Below, in pieces: positions 1-9,457 of a DNA stretch of 64,000 nucleotides. Source of the DNA: Bradyrhizobium erythrophlei (lineage in GTDB: Bacteria; Pseudomonadota; Alphaproteobacteria; Rhizobiales; Xanthobacteraceae); assembly GCF_900142985.1 (NCBI RefSeq), contig NZ_LT670849.1:3038001-3102000 (forward strand), in the 5' to 3' direction. The stretch's first letter is position 1, and each line of letters starts with the position of its first letter. The notes below the pieces were generated by a model. The model saw only the letters and a list, made by a program, of their open reading frames with translations. It was not told the origin of the DNA and did not search any database. The translations under genes and the position numbers were made by a program.

Positions 1-1297
1 TCCATTCACGCACTACGGGATCGGCGACCTTCCAGATGTCGAGTTTGGGGTCGAAACCGCGAGCGACCCCTTCGACCACCACCATGGTCTTTTGCAGCAG
101 GATCAGTTCGGGGCGGGTGCGCATGTCGAACAGGCCGGTGACCTCGAGCAGCAAGGTCAACAGCCTCGCCATCGAGATTTCCTCGGCGGTGCGATTGTGG
201 ATCGGCTCGCCGATGGCCCGGATGGCTTGCGCGAAATTGTCGACCGAATGATGCGACGGCACGTAGCCCGCTTCGAAATGCACCTCGGCGACGCGCCGAT
301 AATCACGCGTGATGAAGCCGAGAAGGATCTCGGCGAGGAAGCGCCGTTCCTTTGGACCCAGTCGTCCCATGATGCCGAAGTCGACGGCCACCAGCCGGCC
401 TTCATCGTCGAGGAACAGGTTGCCTGGATGCATGTCGGCGTGAAAAAAGCCGTCGCGCAGCGCGTGACGCAGAAAGCTCTGGATCACCTTGCGGCCGAGA
501 TCCGGCAGATCGACTTTCGATTGCTCCAGCCGCGCGTGATCGGACAGTGCAATGCCGTCGATCCACTCCATGGTCAGGACGTTATGGGTGGTGCGGTCCC
601 AGTCGACCGTCGGCACGCGAAAATCGGGATCGTCGCGGGTGTTTTCCGCCATCTCCGACATCGCTGCCGCTTCCAGGCGCAGGTCCATTTCCATCGCGAC
701 CGAGCGCGACATCGTGTTGATGACTTCGATCAGCCGCAGCCGCCGCGCTTCGGCCGAATAGATTTCGGCTTGATGGGCGACAAAGAAGAAATCGGTGAGG
801 TCGCGGCGGAAACGCGAGGCGACGTCAGGCCGCAGCACCTTCACAGCCACGGTGCAGCGGACGCTGTTACGTTCGACTTCGCCGCGATGCACCTGCGCGA
901 TCGAGGCGGCGGCGACCGCGGGGCCGAGGCGGGCAAATGCCTGCGTAACAGGGCGTTCAAGCGATGTCGCGATCACGCTTTCCGCCTCTTCCTGCGGGAA
1001 CGGCGGCAAGCGGTCCTGCAAGCTTTCGAGGTCGCGCGCCAGCACCACGCCGACCACGTCAGGCCTCGTGGCGAGGAATTGTCCAAGCTTGAGATATGCA
1101 GGTCCGAGGCGCGTCAGCGCGCGCGACAGCCGCGGTCCCGACTTGGAGCCGGACCGCTCCAGGATCCGAGCGAGCCGCAGCGCCAACTGTCCCGGCGGCG
1201 GCACCAGCGAAGGATCGACCGATCCGAAGACGCCCTCACGCGCAAACACGAACGCGGCGCGGGCGAGCCGCGCGATGTGAAACAAAGCCGAAATCAC
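1..1297 (-). CDS. ubiB: UbiB, ubiquinone biosynthesis ABC1/ADCK-type kinase-like protein (C-terminus cut by window edge)
   Basis: Atypical protein-kinase-like ATPase needed for ubiquinone synthesis, membrane-associated. I translated the minus strand directly; the frame is open from a GTG at 1297 to the window edge, about 432 residues. Visible family motifs are the KxGQ segment ([14 protein letters not shown]), an Ala-rich nucleotide loop ([11 protein letters not shown]), the catalytic-loop stretch [12 protein letters not shown] and the DFG-like VAVDFGIMG. The GTG overlaps the ubiE stop (GTGA), so the two are translationally coupled, as expected for a ubiE-ubiB operon. The last residues and any C-terminal membrane anchor lie outside the window. 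Confidence 0.95.
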   Translation of the reverse strand, partial: MISALFHIARLARAAFVFAREGVFGSVDPSLVPPPGQLALRLARILERSGSKSGPRLSRALTRLGPAYLKLGQFLATRPDVVGVVLARDLESLQDRLPPFPQEEAESVIATSLERPVTQAFARLGPAVAAASIAQVHRGEVERNSVRCTVAVKVLRPDVASRFRRDLTDFFFVAHQAEIYSAEARRLRLIEVINTMSRSVAMEMDLRLEAAAMSEMAENTRDDPDFRVPTVDWDRTTHNVLTMEWIDGIALSDHARLEQSKVDLPDLGRKVIQSFLRHALRDGFFHADMHPGNLFLDDEGRLVAVDFGIMGRLGPKERRFLAEILLGFITRDYRRVAEVHFEAGYVPSHHSVDNFAQAIRAIGEPIHNRTAEEISMARLLTLLLEVTGLFDMRTRPELILLQKTMVVVEGVARGFDPKLDIWKVADPVVREW

Positions 1298-2055
1298 AGA
1301 CGCCAGCCCGAATGCAACGCCACGATGCCGCCCGAAAAACTCTGCCAGCTCACGCGGGAAAAGCCGGCATGGCCAATCATCTCGGCAAACGCGCCGGGCT
1401 TCGGAAACTTGCGGATCGATTCCACGAGATACTGATACGACTCGGCGTCGCCGGTGACGGCGCGGCCGAGTTGCGGGATCACCTTGAACGAAAACAGATC
1501 GTAGATCCGATCGAGCCCCGGCACGTCGACCGATGAGAATTCAAGACACAGGAATCGGCTGCCCGGCCGCAGTACGCGATAAGCCTCGCGCAGCGCGTGA
1601 TCGATCCGCGGGACGTTGCGGATGCCGAACGCGATGGTGTAGGCGTCGAACGAGGAGTTCGCGAAAGCAAGCTCCTCGGCATTGCCTTCGACAAACGACA
1701 CGCGATCGTCGAGATGCCGCGCGGCGGCACGTTCGCGCCCCACGCCAAGCATATCGGAATTGATGTCGCACACGGTCGCCTTGAAGCCGCTTCCGCCCGC
1801 CTCTGCGGCGCGGAACGCGATATCGCCGGTGCCGCCAGCGACATCGAGCAGGGCAAACGGAATATCGGAGCGCGGCGGATTGAGCGCATTGATCATCAGG
1901 TCTTTCCAGACGCGATGCAGGCCCGCCGACATCAGATCGTTCATCAGGTCGTAGCGCCGCGCCACGCTGTGAAAGACGTCATTTACCAGCGTCTGCTTGT
2001 CGCCCAGAGGCACGTCCCTGAAGCCGAAATGCGTGGTTTCGTCCGGTTGGTTCAT
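1294..2055 (-). CDS. ubiE: UbiE, ubiquinone/menaquinone C-methyltransferase
   Basis: SAM-dependent methyltransferase of the C-methylation step in ubiquinone synthesis, 253 aa. The SAM-binding motif I is [20 protein letters not shown], and the UbiE signatures [17 protein letters not shown] and [19 protein letters not shown] are present. An upstream in-frame start would add 13 residues, but the ATG at 2055 follows a GGTGA ribosome-binding sequence and gives the usual N-terminus, so it is preferred. Its stop overlaps the ubiB start. Divergent from mutM, whose start is 67 bp away, so both promoters lie in that short gap. Confidence 0.97.
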   Translation of the reverse strand: MNQPDETTHFGFRDVPLGDKQTLVNDVFHSVARRYDLMNDLMSAGLHRVWKDLMINALNPPRSDIPFALLDVAGGTGDIAFRAAEAGGSGFKATVCDINSDMLGVGRERAAARHLDDRVSFVEGNAEELAFANSSFDAYTIAFGIRNVPRIDHALREAYRVLRPGSRFLCLEFSSVDVPGLDRIYDLFSFKVIPQLGRAVTGDAESYQYLVESIRKFPKPGAFAEMIGHAGFSRVSWQSFSGGIVALHSGWRL

Positions 2056-2122
2056 ACAGTCACCATAGCGCCCAAGTTCCGATGGGGCTATCACGTCCGT
2101 ATCTCAAGGTGAACACGGACCT

Positions 2123-3004
2123 ATGCCTGAATTACCTGAAGTCGAGACCGTCTGCCGCGGCCTGCAACCCGCTATGGAAAATGCCAAAATCGTGAAAGCC
2201 GAGGTCCGCCGTAAAGACCTGCGATTTGCCTTCCAGAAGGATTTTGTCCATCGGCTGGAAGGTCAAACCGTGACCGGCCTTGGCCGGCGCGCCAAATATC
2301 TGATGGCCGATCTCGGCTCCGGCGACGTCCTCGTGATGCATCTCGGAATGTCCGGATCGTTCCGCGTCGTCTCCGACGGCAACGCAAACATGCCCGGCCA
2401 GTTTCATCACCCGCGAGCAGAAGATCGCGCCCACGACCATGTGCTGTTTCACATGTCGTCGGGCGCCCTGATCGTCTTCAACGACCCGCGCCGGTTCGGC
2501 TACATGAAAATCGTCGCGCGCGGGGCGATCGAGGAAGATCCGCTGCTGAAGGGCCTCGGCCCCGAGCCGCTGGGCAACGAATTCGACGCCGACATGCTGG
2601 CGCGCTCATGCGCCAACAAGAAGACCAGCCTCAAGGCGACGCTGCTCGACCAGCGCGTCGTCGCGGGCCTCGGCAACATCTATGTCTGCGAGGCGTTGTT
2701 TCGCGCGCGTCTGTCGCCACGAAGATTGGCAGCGACGCTTTCGACCAAAAAAGGGGAGACGACCGATCACGCGCGGCGTCTGGTGGAGGCGATTCACGCG
2801 GTGCTCAACCAGGCGATCAAGGCCGGTGGTTCGTCGCTTCGCGATCACCGCCAGACCACGGGCGAGCTCGGCTATTTCCAGCATTCGTTTCAGGTCTACG
2901 ACCGCGAAGGCGAAAAGTGCCAGACTAAGGGCTGCGGTGGCATCGTGCGCCGCTTTACCCAGAACGGCCGCTCGACCTTCTGGTGTCCGAAGTGTCAGAA
3001 ATAG
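2123..3004 (+). CDS. mutM: Formamidopyrimidine-DNA glycosylase (Fpg/MutM)
   Basis: Base-excision repair glycosylase/AP lyase removing 8-oxoguanine and formamidopyrimidines. The N-terminus [14 protein letters not shown] supplies the catalytic Pro (after Met removal) and Glu. The C-terminal zinc finger is complete, with CQTKGCGG followed by CPKCQ at the end of 293 aa, within the family range. The H2TH-type DNA-binding segment lies before it ([19 protein letters not shown]). Divergent from ubiE-ubiB; the downstream neighbour is convergent. In several Rhizobiales mutM lies close to rpsT and dnaA, but neither is seen here. Confidence 0.97.
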   Translation: MPELPEVETVCRGLQPAMENAKIVKAEVRRKDLRFAFQKDFVHRLEGQTVTGLGRRAKYLMADLGSGDVLVMHLGMSGSFRVVSDGNANMPGQFHHPRAEDRAHDHVLFHMSSGALIVFNDPRRFGYMKIVARGAIEEDPLLKGLGPEPLGNEFDADMLARSCANKKTSLKATLLDQRVVAGLGNIYVCEALFRARLSPRRLAATLSTKKGETTDHARRLVEAIHAVLNQAIKAGGSSLRDHRQTTGELGYFQHSFQVYDREGEKCQTKGCGGIVRRFTQNGRSTFWCPKCQK

Positions 3005-3013
3005 GCCGGCGCC

Positions 3014-3769
3014 TTAAAGGCCGGCATCCCATGAAGTATGGCCGTCGCCCCAGGGCGCGGGCGGCTGCGCGGCCGAAGGCTCCATCAGAACCGCAGCAGC
3101 GGTTTCGGCAAGCGCCTGTTGTTTCAGCGCGCCGCCATGGAGCCGGGCCTCGGTCCATCGCCAGAGTTGAGATATCTCTTCCGCAGACTTGCCGCCAGGC
3201 GCGTATTCGCTAACGCCGAGGCCTGATGCGAGCGCATCCTGATGGTCGTTGCGCATCGAGATGAAGGGCCGCGCCAGCATGTCGCTCATCGCGCGAGCGT
3301 CGTCACCACTAAGCGCATTCGCCGCCTCGTCGATGCGGCGGCCGCGGACCGGTGTCTGGTTCATCACGAAAGCGAAGGGCTTTTGCCAGGCACGGACCGC
3401 TTTGAGCGTCGCGGCGCTGGCCTCGATATCGGTGATCGTCGGGCGCGATGGGATAAGGCAGAGGTCGGCGCACTTGATGGCTGCCGCGGTCACCGCGCTG
3501 ATGCCGCCTGCGGTGTCGACGATGACCAGCGTGACGCCGCCGCGCGCCAGCGCCTCCAGGCGGGCTTCGATGCGGCCGACATTGTAGATGGTCTCGACCA
3601 TCGGTTCGGCGATGCCGCGCCGGCTCTGCCAGTTCGACAGCGTGCCTTGCGGATCGGTCTCGATCAGCCGCACATTGTGTCCGGCGTCCTTGGCGGCCAG
3701 CGCAAGCCCAATCGCCAGCGTGCTCTTGCCGCTGCCGCCTTTTTGCGTGGCCAAAACAATCGTATGCAT
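3014..3769 (-). CDS. Orphan ParA/MinD-type ATPase
   Basis: 251-aa P-loop ATPase of the ParA/Soj/MinD superfamily. The deviant Walker A motif KGGSGKST lies at residues 10-17, followed by a switch-type motif (IETDPQGTLSNW) and Walker B (LVIVDTAGG). There is no adjacent parB or parS-like repeat, so a chromosome-partitioning role is not supported; orphan ParA proteins often position other cargo (chemoreceptors, secretion or storage complexes). Convergent with mutM, with 9 bp between the stops. The ATG at 3769 has only a weak ribosome-binding site. Family assignment is secure, function is not. Confidence 0.85.
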   Translation of the reverse strand: MHTIVLATQKGGSGKSTLAIGLALAAKDAGHNVRLIETDPQGTLSNWQSRRGIAEPMVETIYNVGRIEARLEALARGGVTLVIVDTAGGISAVTAAAIKCADLCLIPSRPTITDIEASAATLKAVRAWQKPFAFVMNQTPVRGRRIDEAANALSGDDARAMSDMLARPFISMRNDHQDALASGLGVSEYAPGGKSAEEISQLWRWTEARLHGGALKQQALAETAAAVLMEPSAAQPPAPWGDGHTSWDAGL

Positions 3770-3977
3770 TCGTCAGGGGTTCCTTGGGTAACTGTGCCCA
3801 CGGATACGCCGAGCAGATGTGCATCGATTCTGGATGCGGGGGCTGTCCGATTCGGCGAATCAGCGCGACCGACAGCGATTCCTAGCATGCCACATTTGCG
3901 GCCGTCTCGGCATCCGGTCGACTACCGGGGCGTGATCAATCTTACGGGAGTGTGGCGATGTCGTCACGCCGGTTCCA

Positions 3978-5330
3978 TCATTTGCGTACGCAGATGACAC
4001 GAACGACGGCGGATGCCGCATCATTCGAGCCTTGAGTCGACGTTACGCCATTGGATTTGAGGAAATCGCGGACGGCGCCCGCCGATATCAGCACGGATTG
4101 TGCAGGAGCGCTGTTCGCAGCGCTGGCGACCGCAACCGGCTTCAACAGCGCCAACCCCGCAAACTTGCCGCCGTTGTCGCGCGCAGCCGCGCCGGAGAAA
4201 CCGATCGCAGGCGTTGGAGAAAGCGCGAGATCGTTGCCGCTGCCGGCCGGCGTGACCGCCGCCTTGACCGTGGTGGCGGCGCGGCCGCCGCCCTGATTTT
4301 GCGGGTCGGAAATGCCGGTCAATTCGATGCTGGCCTTGTCGGCGGTATCGGAAGCGAGGCTGAGTGGCTTCAGTCCGCGCGCGCCATAGACGCGCAACAA
4401 CGCCAGATCGTGCTCCTTGTCTTCGGCGACACGGTCGGCATTGCCGAACGGCGGAATCGTGATCGCGAGGCATTCGTCGGTCACCAGGCGATCGGTCACG
4501 ATCGCGCCGTCCTCGCTCACTACGACGCCCGTGCCGTATTCGACGGTCTTGCGCGGCGGTGGTGCCGTATTGACCGGAAACGGGTTGAACGCGCTCGACA
4601 TCGCAATCACCACCGGCTCGACGGTATTCTCGGTGGCCTGATCGTAGAGGATGGTGAGGATGCGGACTTCGTCGCCCTTGAAGGTGCCGCGCACATAAAA
4701 TTTCTTCAGGCCCTGCAGGCCCGACAGCACAAAGAATTCCGGCTTGACCACGGTGTAGTCGATCGCGCGCCCAGCGGGCTCTTTCTTTTCGCGGTCGGCG
4801 AGTTTGGCCGTGGTCGGGTTCGCTTCCTTGCGTCGCGTCAGCAGGACCTGGATGGTGCCGGTTGGCGAACTCCACTTGGTGCCATTGGCATCGGAGGTCT
4901 GCTGCGGCACGAGCTTGGTCGGAATGCCGAGCTGCGCACCGGTCGGCGCATCGGTCACGATCTTCCAGCCGGCATTCTCGCGCCGCCGCCGCCCGGTCTC
5001 GGCCAGCACCAGGCGCTCTTTCGGATTGAGCACGCCGGTCGGCTTGCCGCCGTTCGCCTTCTGATATTCCTTGATCGCCTCGACCATCCGTTCGCTGACG
5101 TCGCCGGAGATGGCGCCGTTATACTGTCCAACCCAGGCGAGGTCGGCCTGGATCGACATGCGCTCACTCTGGCCCATCGCATTCGCCGTATCGGCGGGCG
5201 TTTGCAGTCCGGGGCGCACCGGCACGGTCGCGACCTGCTTTGGCTTGGTGCTGGCGGATGGCGGCGTCTGGGCCTGCGCGGACGTAGACGTGGCGATCAA
5301 CACAAGTATTGCCGCCGACATAGGTCTCAT
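3978..5330 (-). CDS. Secreted trypsin-like protein with peptidoglycan-binding domain, probably catalytically inactive
   Basis: About 450 aa. The chosen ATG follows GAGAAG and opens a signal peptide (MRPMSAAILVLIATSTSAQAQ split near AQA). An upstream ATG at 5348 would add six residues. Residues about 55-110 resemble a PG_binding_1 domain (LAWVGQYNGAISGDVSERM), and the C-terminal third resembles an S1/HtrA-type peptidase. In that part the Asp is recognisable (HDLALLRV) and the Ser segment reads GFSGAAARD instead of GNSGGP. The segment that normally carries the catalytic His (IVTNxHVV) reads IVTDRLVTDEC, so His is missing. It may be a cell-envelope binding or scaffold protein rather than a protease. 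Transcribed away from the downstream MoeB-like gene. Confidence 0.85.
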   Translation of the reverse strand: MRPMSAAILVLIATSTSAQAQTPPSASTKPKQVATVPVRPGLQTPADTANAMGQSERMSIQADLAWVGQYNGAISGDVSERMVEAIKEYQKANGGKPTGVLNPKERLVLAETGRRRRENAGWKIVTDAPTGAQLGIPTKLVPQQTSDANGTKWSSPTGTIQVLLTRRKEANPTTAKLADREKKEPAGRAIDYTVVKPEFFVLSGLQGLKKFYVRGTFKGDEVRILTILYDQATENTVEPVVIAMSSAFNPFPVNTAPPPRKTVEYGTGVVVSEDGAIVTDRLVTDECLAITIPPFGNADRVAEDKEHDLALLRVYGARGLKPLSLASDTADKASIELTGISDPQNQGGGRAATTVKAAVTPAGSGNDLALSPTPAIGFSGAAARDNGGKFAGLALLKPVAVASAANSAPAQSVLISAGAVRDFLKSNGVTSTQGSNDAASAVVRVICVRK

Positions 5331-5438
5331 GACACTTCTCAGGTCCATTGACGCGAGCCCAATTAAGCACATCTGTTGGGTCGGCACCAATGGCTGAAGG
5401 GTTCAGCCAGTCGAGGTCGGAAAAGGTAAGTTTGCGAC

Positions 5439-6239
5439 ATGTTGAGTTCTGAAGAACTCGAGCGCTATGCCCGCCACATCGTGCTGCATGAAGTCGGCGG
5501 ACCCGGCCAGACGGCCTTGAAGGAAGCCGCCGTGCTGGTGATCGGCGCGGGCGGTCTCGGTGCCCCGGCGCTGATGTATCTGGCGGCGGCGGGCATCGGC
5601 ACATTGGGCGTGGTCGATGACGACGTCGTGTCGCTTTCCAATTTGCAGCGCCAGATCATTCACGACACCTTCGATGTCGGAAAGCCAAAGGTCGATAGCT
5701 CGGCCGAGCGTATCGGCCGTCTCAACCCGCATGTGAAATTTGCCGCGCATGCGACGCGGTTGAATGCTGACAATGCGATGGAGCTGATCGGCGGCTACGA
5801 CCTCGTGCTCGATGGTTCCGACAATTTTGAGACGCGTTATCTCGTTTCCGATGCCTGCTTCCTCGCCGCGCGACCCTTGATCACGGCGGCGCTCGGCATG
5901 TTCGACGGCTCGCTGACCACGATCCGCGCGCATGAAAAAAACGCCGACGGTCAATTCAACCCGACCTATCGCTGCCTGTTTCCGGAACCGCCGCCGCCCG
6001 GCACGGTGCCGACCTGCGCGGAAGCCGGCGTGATGGGCGCGTTTGCCGGTATTCTCGGCTCGATGATGGCGATGGAAGCGATCCGTGAAATTGTTGGCTT
6101 CGGCGAGGGGCTGGTCGGACGGTTGTTGATGGTCGATGCCCGCGCGATGCGTTTCGAGACGTTGCGCTACCAGCGTGATCCGTTGAACCCGCTCAATGGC
6201 GATGTACTCACCATCACCGATCTGAGCGGGCACAAGTGA
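5439..6239 (+). CDS. MoeB/ThiF/HesA-family sulfur-carrier adenylyltransferase
   Basis: 266-aa E1-like enzyme that adenylates the C-terminal Gly of a ubiquitin-like sulfur carrier (MoaD or ThiS type). The ATP-binding GAGGLGAP motif is near residue 36, with the typical VVDDDVVSLSNLQRQ segment, and the region around the catalytic Cys reads TCAEAGVMG. Typical MoeB carries two CxxC pairs for structural zinc. Here the first pair is reduced to PTYRC and no C-terminal CxxC is seen, so the zinc site is probably absent. No moaD, moaE, thiS or thiG is adjacent, so the carrier partner is unknown and I give no gene symbol. Confidence 0.9.
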   Translation: MLSSEELERYARHIVLHEVGGPGQTALKEAAVLVIGAGGLGAPALMYLAAAGIGTLGVVDDDVVSLSNLQRQIIHDTFDVGKPKVDSSAERIGRLNPHVKFAAHATRLNADNAMELIGGYDLVLDGSDNFETRYLVSDACFLAARPLITAALGMFDGSLTTIRAHEKNADGQFNPTYRCLFPEPPPPGTVPTCAEAGVMGAFAGILGSMMAMEAIREIVGFGEGLVGRLLMVDARAMRFETLRYQRDPLNPLNGDVLTITDLSGHK

Positions 6240-6247
6240 CATCACTC

Positions 6248-6266
6248 CCTCCCCCTGAAAGGGAGG
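6248..6266. terminator. Weak hairpin between convergent genes
   Basis: A six-base-pair stem, CCTCCC pairing with GGGAGG across a 7-nt loop, lies in the 40-bp gap between the convergent MoeB-like and aldo/keto reductase genes. The stem is short and the T-run after it is only TTT, so this is a tentative bidirectional terminator. Confidence 0.3.
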
Positions 6267-6279
6267 AGGTTTGAAGCCT

Positions 6280-7284
6280 TCACGCCGTGGCGCGCTTCTC
6301 GCTGTCCATATGCGCCAACTGCGCGTCCGGATAGCGGTTGCCGGCCGCAGCACCGGGCGGGAACGCTTTCGATAGCGCCGCGAGATGCGCATTCGTCAGC
6401 TTCACCTCGAGCGCGCCAAGCGCTTCCGTCAGGCGCTCGCGCCGCCGCGCGCCAACCAGCGGTACGATGTCCGCGCCTTGAGCCGCTACCCAGGCAATCG
6501 CGACTTGCGCCGGCGTGGCGCCGATTTCGTCGGCAATCGCGCGCAAGGAGTCGACGAGTGCCAGGTTCTTGTCGAGGTTCTCGCCCTGAAAGCGCGGGCT
6601 GTTGCTGCGGAAATCGCGCACATTGGCGCGATCCTTCGACCAGTGTCCGCTGATCAGGCCGCGCGACAGCACGCCGTAGGCGGTGATGCCGATGCCGAGT
6701 TCGCGGCAGGTTTTCAGGATGTCGCTCTCGATGCCGCGAGACACCAGCGAATATTCGATCTGCAAATCCGCAATCGGATGCACCGCATGGGCGCGGCGGA
6801 TAGTCTCGGAGCCCACTTCCGACAGGCCGATATGCTTGAGGTGACCCTTCTTCACCATCTCGGCCATCGCACCGACGGTCTCTTCGATCGGCACGTCGGG
6901 ATCGAGTCGCGCCGGCCGGTAGATGTCGATCGCCTCGACGCCGAGACGTTGCAGCGAATAAGCGAGAAAATTCTTCACCGCCGCAGGACGACTGTCATAG
7001 CCGTTCCAGTTCCTTTCGACCTCGCGCAGCGCGCCGAACTTGACCGAAATCTGCACCTTGTCGTGTTTGCGCGAGGACAGCGCCTCCCGGATCAGCATTT
7101 CGTTGTGGCCCATGCCGTAGAAATCGCCGGTGTCGAGCAGGGTGATGCCGGCGTCCAGCGCCGCATGGATGGTGGCGATGCTCTCGCTGCGATCGGCCGG
7201 GCCGTAAAAATCCGACATGCCCATGGTGCCGAGGCCGATGGCGGAGGTGGTGGGGCCGGATTTGCCGAGCTTGCGGTGTTCCAT
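6280..7284 (-). CDS. Aldo/keto reductase
   Basis: NADPH-dependent oxidoreductase of the AKR superfamily, 334 aa. The start at 7284 ([11 protein letters not shown]) follows GGGAG and matches the family N-terminus; the frame stays open further upstream but that part is not protein-like. Catalytic Asp and Tyr are in [12 protein letters not shown] and the Lys in ISVKFG. The position that usually carries the catalytic His (YxQHRxDP) reads YRPARLDP, so His is replaced by Ala, as I recall for a proteobacterial subfamily. C-terminal cofactor segment [12 protein letters not shown] is present. Divergent from a LysR gene that is its likely regulator. Substrate unknown. Confidence 0.93.
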   Translation of the reverse strand: MEHRKLGKSGPTTSAIGLGTMGMSDFYGPADRSESIATIHAALDAGITLLDTGDFYGMGHNEMLIREALSSRKHDKVQISVKFGALREVERNWNGYDSRPAAVKNFLAYSLQRLGVEAIDIYRPARLDPDVPIEETVGAMAEMVKKGHLKHIGLSEVGSETIRRAHAVHPIADLQIEYSLVSRGIESDILKTCRELGIGITAYGVLSRGLISGHWSKDRANVRDFRSNSPRFQGENLDKNLALVDSLRAIADEIGATPAQVAIAWVAAQGADIVPLVGARRRERLTEALGALEVKLTNAHLAALSKAFPPGAAAGNRYPDAQLAHMDSEKRATA

Positions 7285-7385
7285 CGAGGTTCTCCCGGGA
7301 TAGCGTGCGGAAAATTCCGCGCCGTTGAAGATGCCCCGATATGACCCGTTCCCATTGAATCGATAAGGTAGACAGTTATGAATAG

Positions 7386-7407
7386 ATTGTTCAATATATC
7401 GAACAAT
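7386..7407. promoter_or_regulatory. Inverted repeat at the LysR start codon, candidate autoregulatory operator
   Basis: Perfect 7-bp arms ATTGTTC and GAACAAT separated by 8 nt (AATATATC). The right arm covers the first two bases of the LysR ATG at 7406. On the minus strand the TTGAAC inside the repeat could serve as a -35 element for the aldo/keto reductase. LysR-type regulators typically bind dyads in such divergent intergenic regions and repress their own gene. That this dyad is the site is inference. Confidence 0.5.
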
Positions 7408-8347
7408 GAGCGACCTCGACCTCCGCGATCTCGATGCTTTCGTGGCGATTGCCCGGACCAGGAACTTTCGCCGGGCGGCCCTGCACCAGGATGTCTCGGT
7501 TTCCAGCCTGAGCCAGCGGCTGCGTGGCCTCGAAGAGCGGCTCGGCGTGCGGCTTTTCAATCGCACCACCCGCAGCGTCGCGCTGACCGAAGCCGGCGAA
7601 CTGCTGCTGTCGCGGATCGGGCCGGCGATGCACGCCGTCAATGGCGCGTTCGACGAGGTGAGGGGGCTGCGCGGCGTGCCGTCGGGGCGCTTGCGCATCA
7701 ACGCGCCGCCGCCCGCGATCGATCTGGTGCTGGCGCCGATGGTCGCGCCGTTTCTCGCTGCCTTTCCGAAAGTAGATCTCGAGGTTATCGGCCAAAGCTC
7801 GTTCGTCGATATCGTTGCCGAGGGTTACGACGCCGGGGTGCGCTATGGCGAACATCTGGCCCAGGACATGATCGCGGTCGCACTCGGTTCGCCGCAGCGT
7901 TACGCGGTCGTGGCTTCGCCAGACTATATTGCCAGGCACGGCCGGCCGAAGCATCCGAAGGACGTGCTCGAGCACCCCTGCATTCGCGTCCGCTTCGGCA
8001 GAGGCACGATGCTGGACTGGGAGTTCGAGAAGGCCGGCCGGGCGGTGAACGTATCGCCGCCGGCCAAATTGATCGTCAACTATCCAGGCGCCGCATACCG
8101 CGCCGCCCGCGACGGGTTCGGCTTCTGGCTCACTTTCGAAGGTTACGTGCGTGAAGACATCAAGGCCGGCTCGCTGGTCAGCGTGCTGGACGACTGGTGC
8201 GCGCCGTTTCCCGGGCCGTTCCTGTACTACCCGAGCCGCCGCCAGATCCCGCCAGCGCTTGCGGCCTTCATCGCGTTTGTCGGCGAATGGCGCAAGCGCG
8301 AGCGCAAGACCTCCGCTGTCGTCCCGGACAAGCGAAGGTCGCCATAG
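7406..8347 (+). CDS. LysR-family transcriptional regulator
   Basis: 313-aa LTTR. An N-terminal winged helix-turn-helix covers about residues 1-65 ([20 protein letters not shown], then [20 protein letters not shown]), followed by a periplasmic-binding-like co-inducer domain. Divergent from an aldo/keto reductase with 121 bp between starts, the standard LTTR-target arrangement. An inverted repeat sits at its start codon, consistent with autorepression. The effector cannot be read from sequence. Confidence 0.93.
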   Translation: MSDLDLRDLDAFVAIARTRNFRRAALHQDVSVSSLSQRLRGLEERLGVRLFNRTTRSVALTEAGELLLSRIGPAMHAVNGAFDEVRGLRGVPSGRLRINAPPPAIDLVLAPMVAPFLAAFPKVDLEVIGQSSFVDIVAEGYDAGVRYGEHLAQDMIAVALGSPQRYAVVASPDYIARHGRPKHPKDVLEHPCIRVRFGRGTMLDWEFEKAGRAVNVSPPAKLIVNYPGAAYRAARDGFGFWLTFEGYVREDIKAGSLVSVLDDWCAPFPGPFLYYPSRRQIPPALAAFIAFVGEWRKRERKTSAVVPDKRRSP

Positions 8348-8349
8348 TT

Positions 8350-8436
8350 CGTCATTGCGAGCGTAAGCGAAGCAATCCAGTCCTTGCCGTAGAAACGATT
8401 CTGGATTGCTTCGTCGCTTTGCTCCTCGCAATGACG
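8350..8436. repeat. Long REP-like dispersed palindrome
   Basis: 87-bp imperfect palindrome that begins CGTCATTGCGAGCG and AGCGAAGCAATCCAG and ends CTGGATTGCTTCGTCGC and CTCCTCGCAATGACG. It lies 2 bp after the LysR stop and before the 3' end of the convergent dehydrogenase gene. I recognise it as a widespread extragenic palindrome of Bradyrhizobium and Rhodopseudomonas genomes. It may also act as a bidirectional terminator here. Confidence 0.85.
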
Positions 8437-8455
8437 GGCGGCGGGAGCCGCGCGA

Positions 8456-9457
8456 TCAGAGCATGCTTGGCAGCACGCGATCCGGCGGCTTGTGATTGTC
8501 GAGGAAGGTTCTGATGTTGATGATCACCTTCTCGCCCATCTCGACGCGGCCCTCGATGGTGGCCGAGCCCATATGCGGCAGCAGCGTCACCTTGCCGGCC
8601 TTGGCCAGCCGCACCAGCTTCGGGCTGACCGCGGGTTCGTGCTCGAACACGTCGAGGCCTGCGCCGGCGATCTCGCCGCTTTCGATCAGTTTGGTCAGCG
8701 TTTCCTCGTCGATCACCTCGCCGCGCGCGGTATTGACGATATAGGCGTCCTTGCGGATCAGTTTTAGGCGCCGCGCCGACAGCAGATGGAAGGTCGCCGG
8801 CGTGTGCGGACAATTCACCGAGATGATGTCCATCCGCGCCAGCATCTGGTCGAGGCTTTCCCAGTAGGTCGCGCCGAGCTCTTCGGCAATGTGCGGCGCC
8901 ACGGGCCTTCGGTTGTGATAGTGGATTTGAAGGCCGAACGCGTGCGCGCGTCGCGCGACCGCCTGCCCGATCCGGCCCATGCCGACGATGCCGAGGCGCT
9001 TTCCGCCGAGGCGATGGCCGAGCATCCAGGTCGGCGACCAGCCCGCCCAGTTCTTGCCGTCGGTCAGAACCGAGGCGCCCTCGATCAGCCGGCGCGGCAC
9101 CGCCAGGATCAGCGCCATGGTCATGTCGGCGGTATCCTCGGTCAGAACCTTCGGCGTATTGGTCACGGTGATGCCGCGCGCATGCGCAGCCGTAACGTCG
9201 ATATTGTCGACGCCGTTGCCGAAATTGGCAATCAGCTTCAGCTTGCTATCGGCCTGCTTGATCACCTCTTCGTTGATCTGGTCGGTGACCGTCGGCACCA
9301 GAATATCGGCGGTCCGGACAGCTTCGATCAGCTGGTCCTGCGTCAGCGGTGTGTCGTCGAGATTGAGCCGGGCATCGAACAGCTCGCGCATCCGGGTCTC
9401 GATCGAGTCCGGCAGCTTTCGGGTGACGACGACGAGAGGCTTCTTCTTAACCGACAT
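8456..9457 (-). CDS. D-2-hydroxyacid dehydrogenase, glyoxylate/hydroxypyruvate reductase type
   Basis: 333-aa NAD(P)-dependent dehydrogenase of the D-isomer family, probably reducing glyoxylate or hydroxypyruvate. The Rossmann motif GMGRIGQAVARRA is near residue 155. Catalytic Arg is in NTARGEVIDEE, Glu in GAGLDVFEHEP and His in LLPHMGSAT. The early DNIDVTAAHARGI segment is the family signature after the substrate domain. Convergent with the LysR gene and separated from it by the REP-like palindrome. Substrate preference is inferred from family resemblance. Confidence 0.93.
   Translation of the reverse strand: MSVKKKPLVVVTRKLPDSIETRMRELFDARLNLDDTPLTQDQLIEAVRTADILVPTVTDQINEEVIKQADSKLKLIANFGNGVDNIDVTAAHARGITVTNTPKVLTEDTADMTMALILAVPRRLIEGASVLTDGKNWAGWSPTWMLGHRLGGKRLGIVGMGRIGQAVARRAHAFGLQIHYHNRRPVAPHIAEELGATYWESLDQMLARMDIISVNCPHTPATFHLLSARRLKLIRKDAYIVNTARGEVIDEETLTKLIESGEIAGAGLDVFEHEPAVSPKLVRLAKAGKVTLLPHMGSATIEGRVEMGEKVIINIRTFLDNHKPPDRVLPSML

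Noticed and set aside
92..1435. 447-aa plus-strand open frame over ubiB
   Set aside because: It is antisense to ubiB, rich in Arg, His and Asp as expected for a shadow frame in GC-rich DNA, with no family resemblance.
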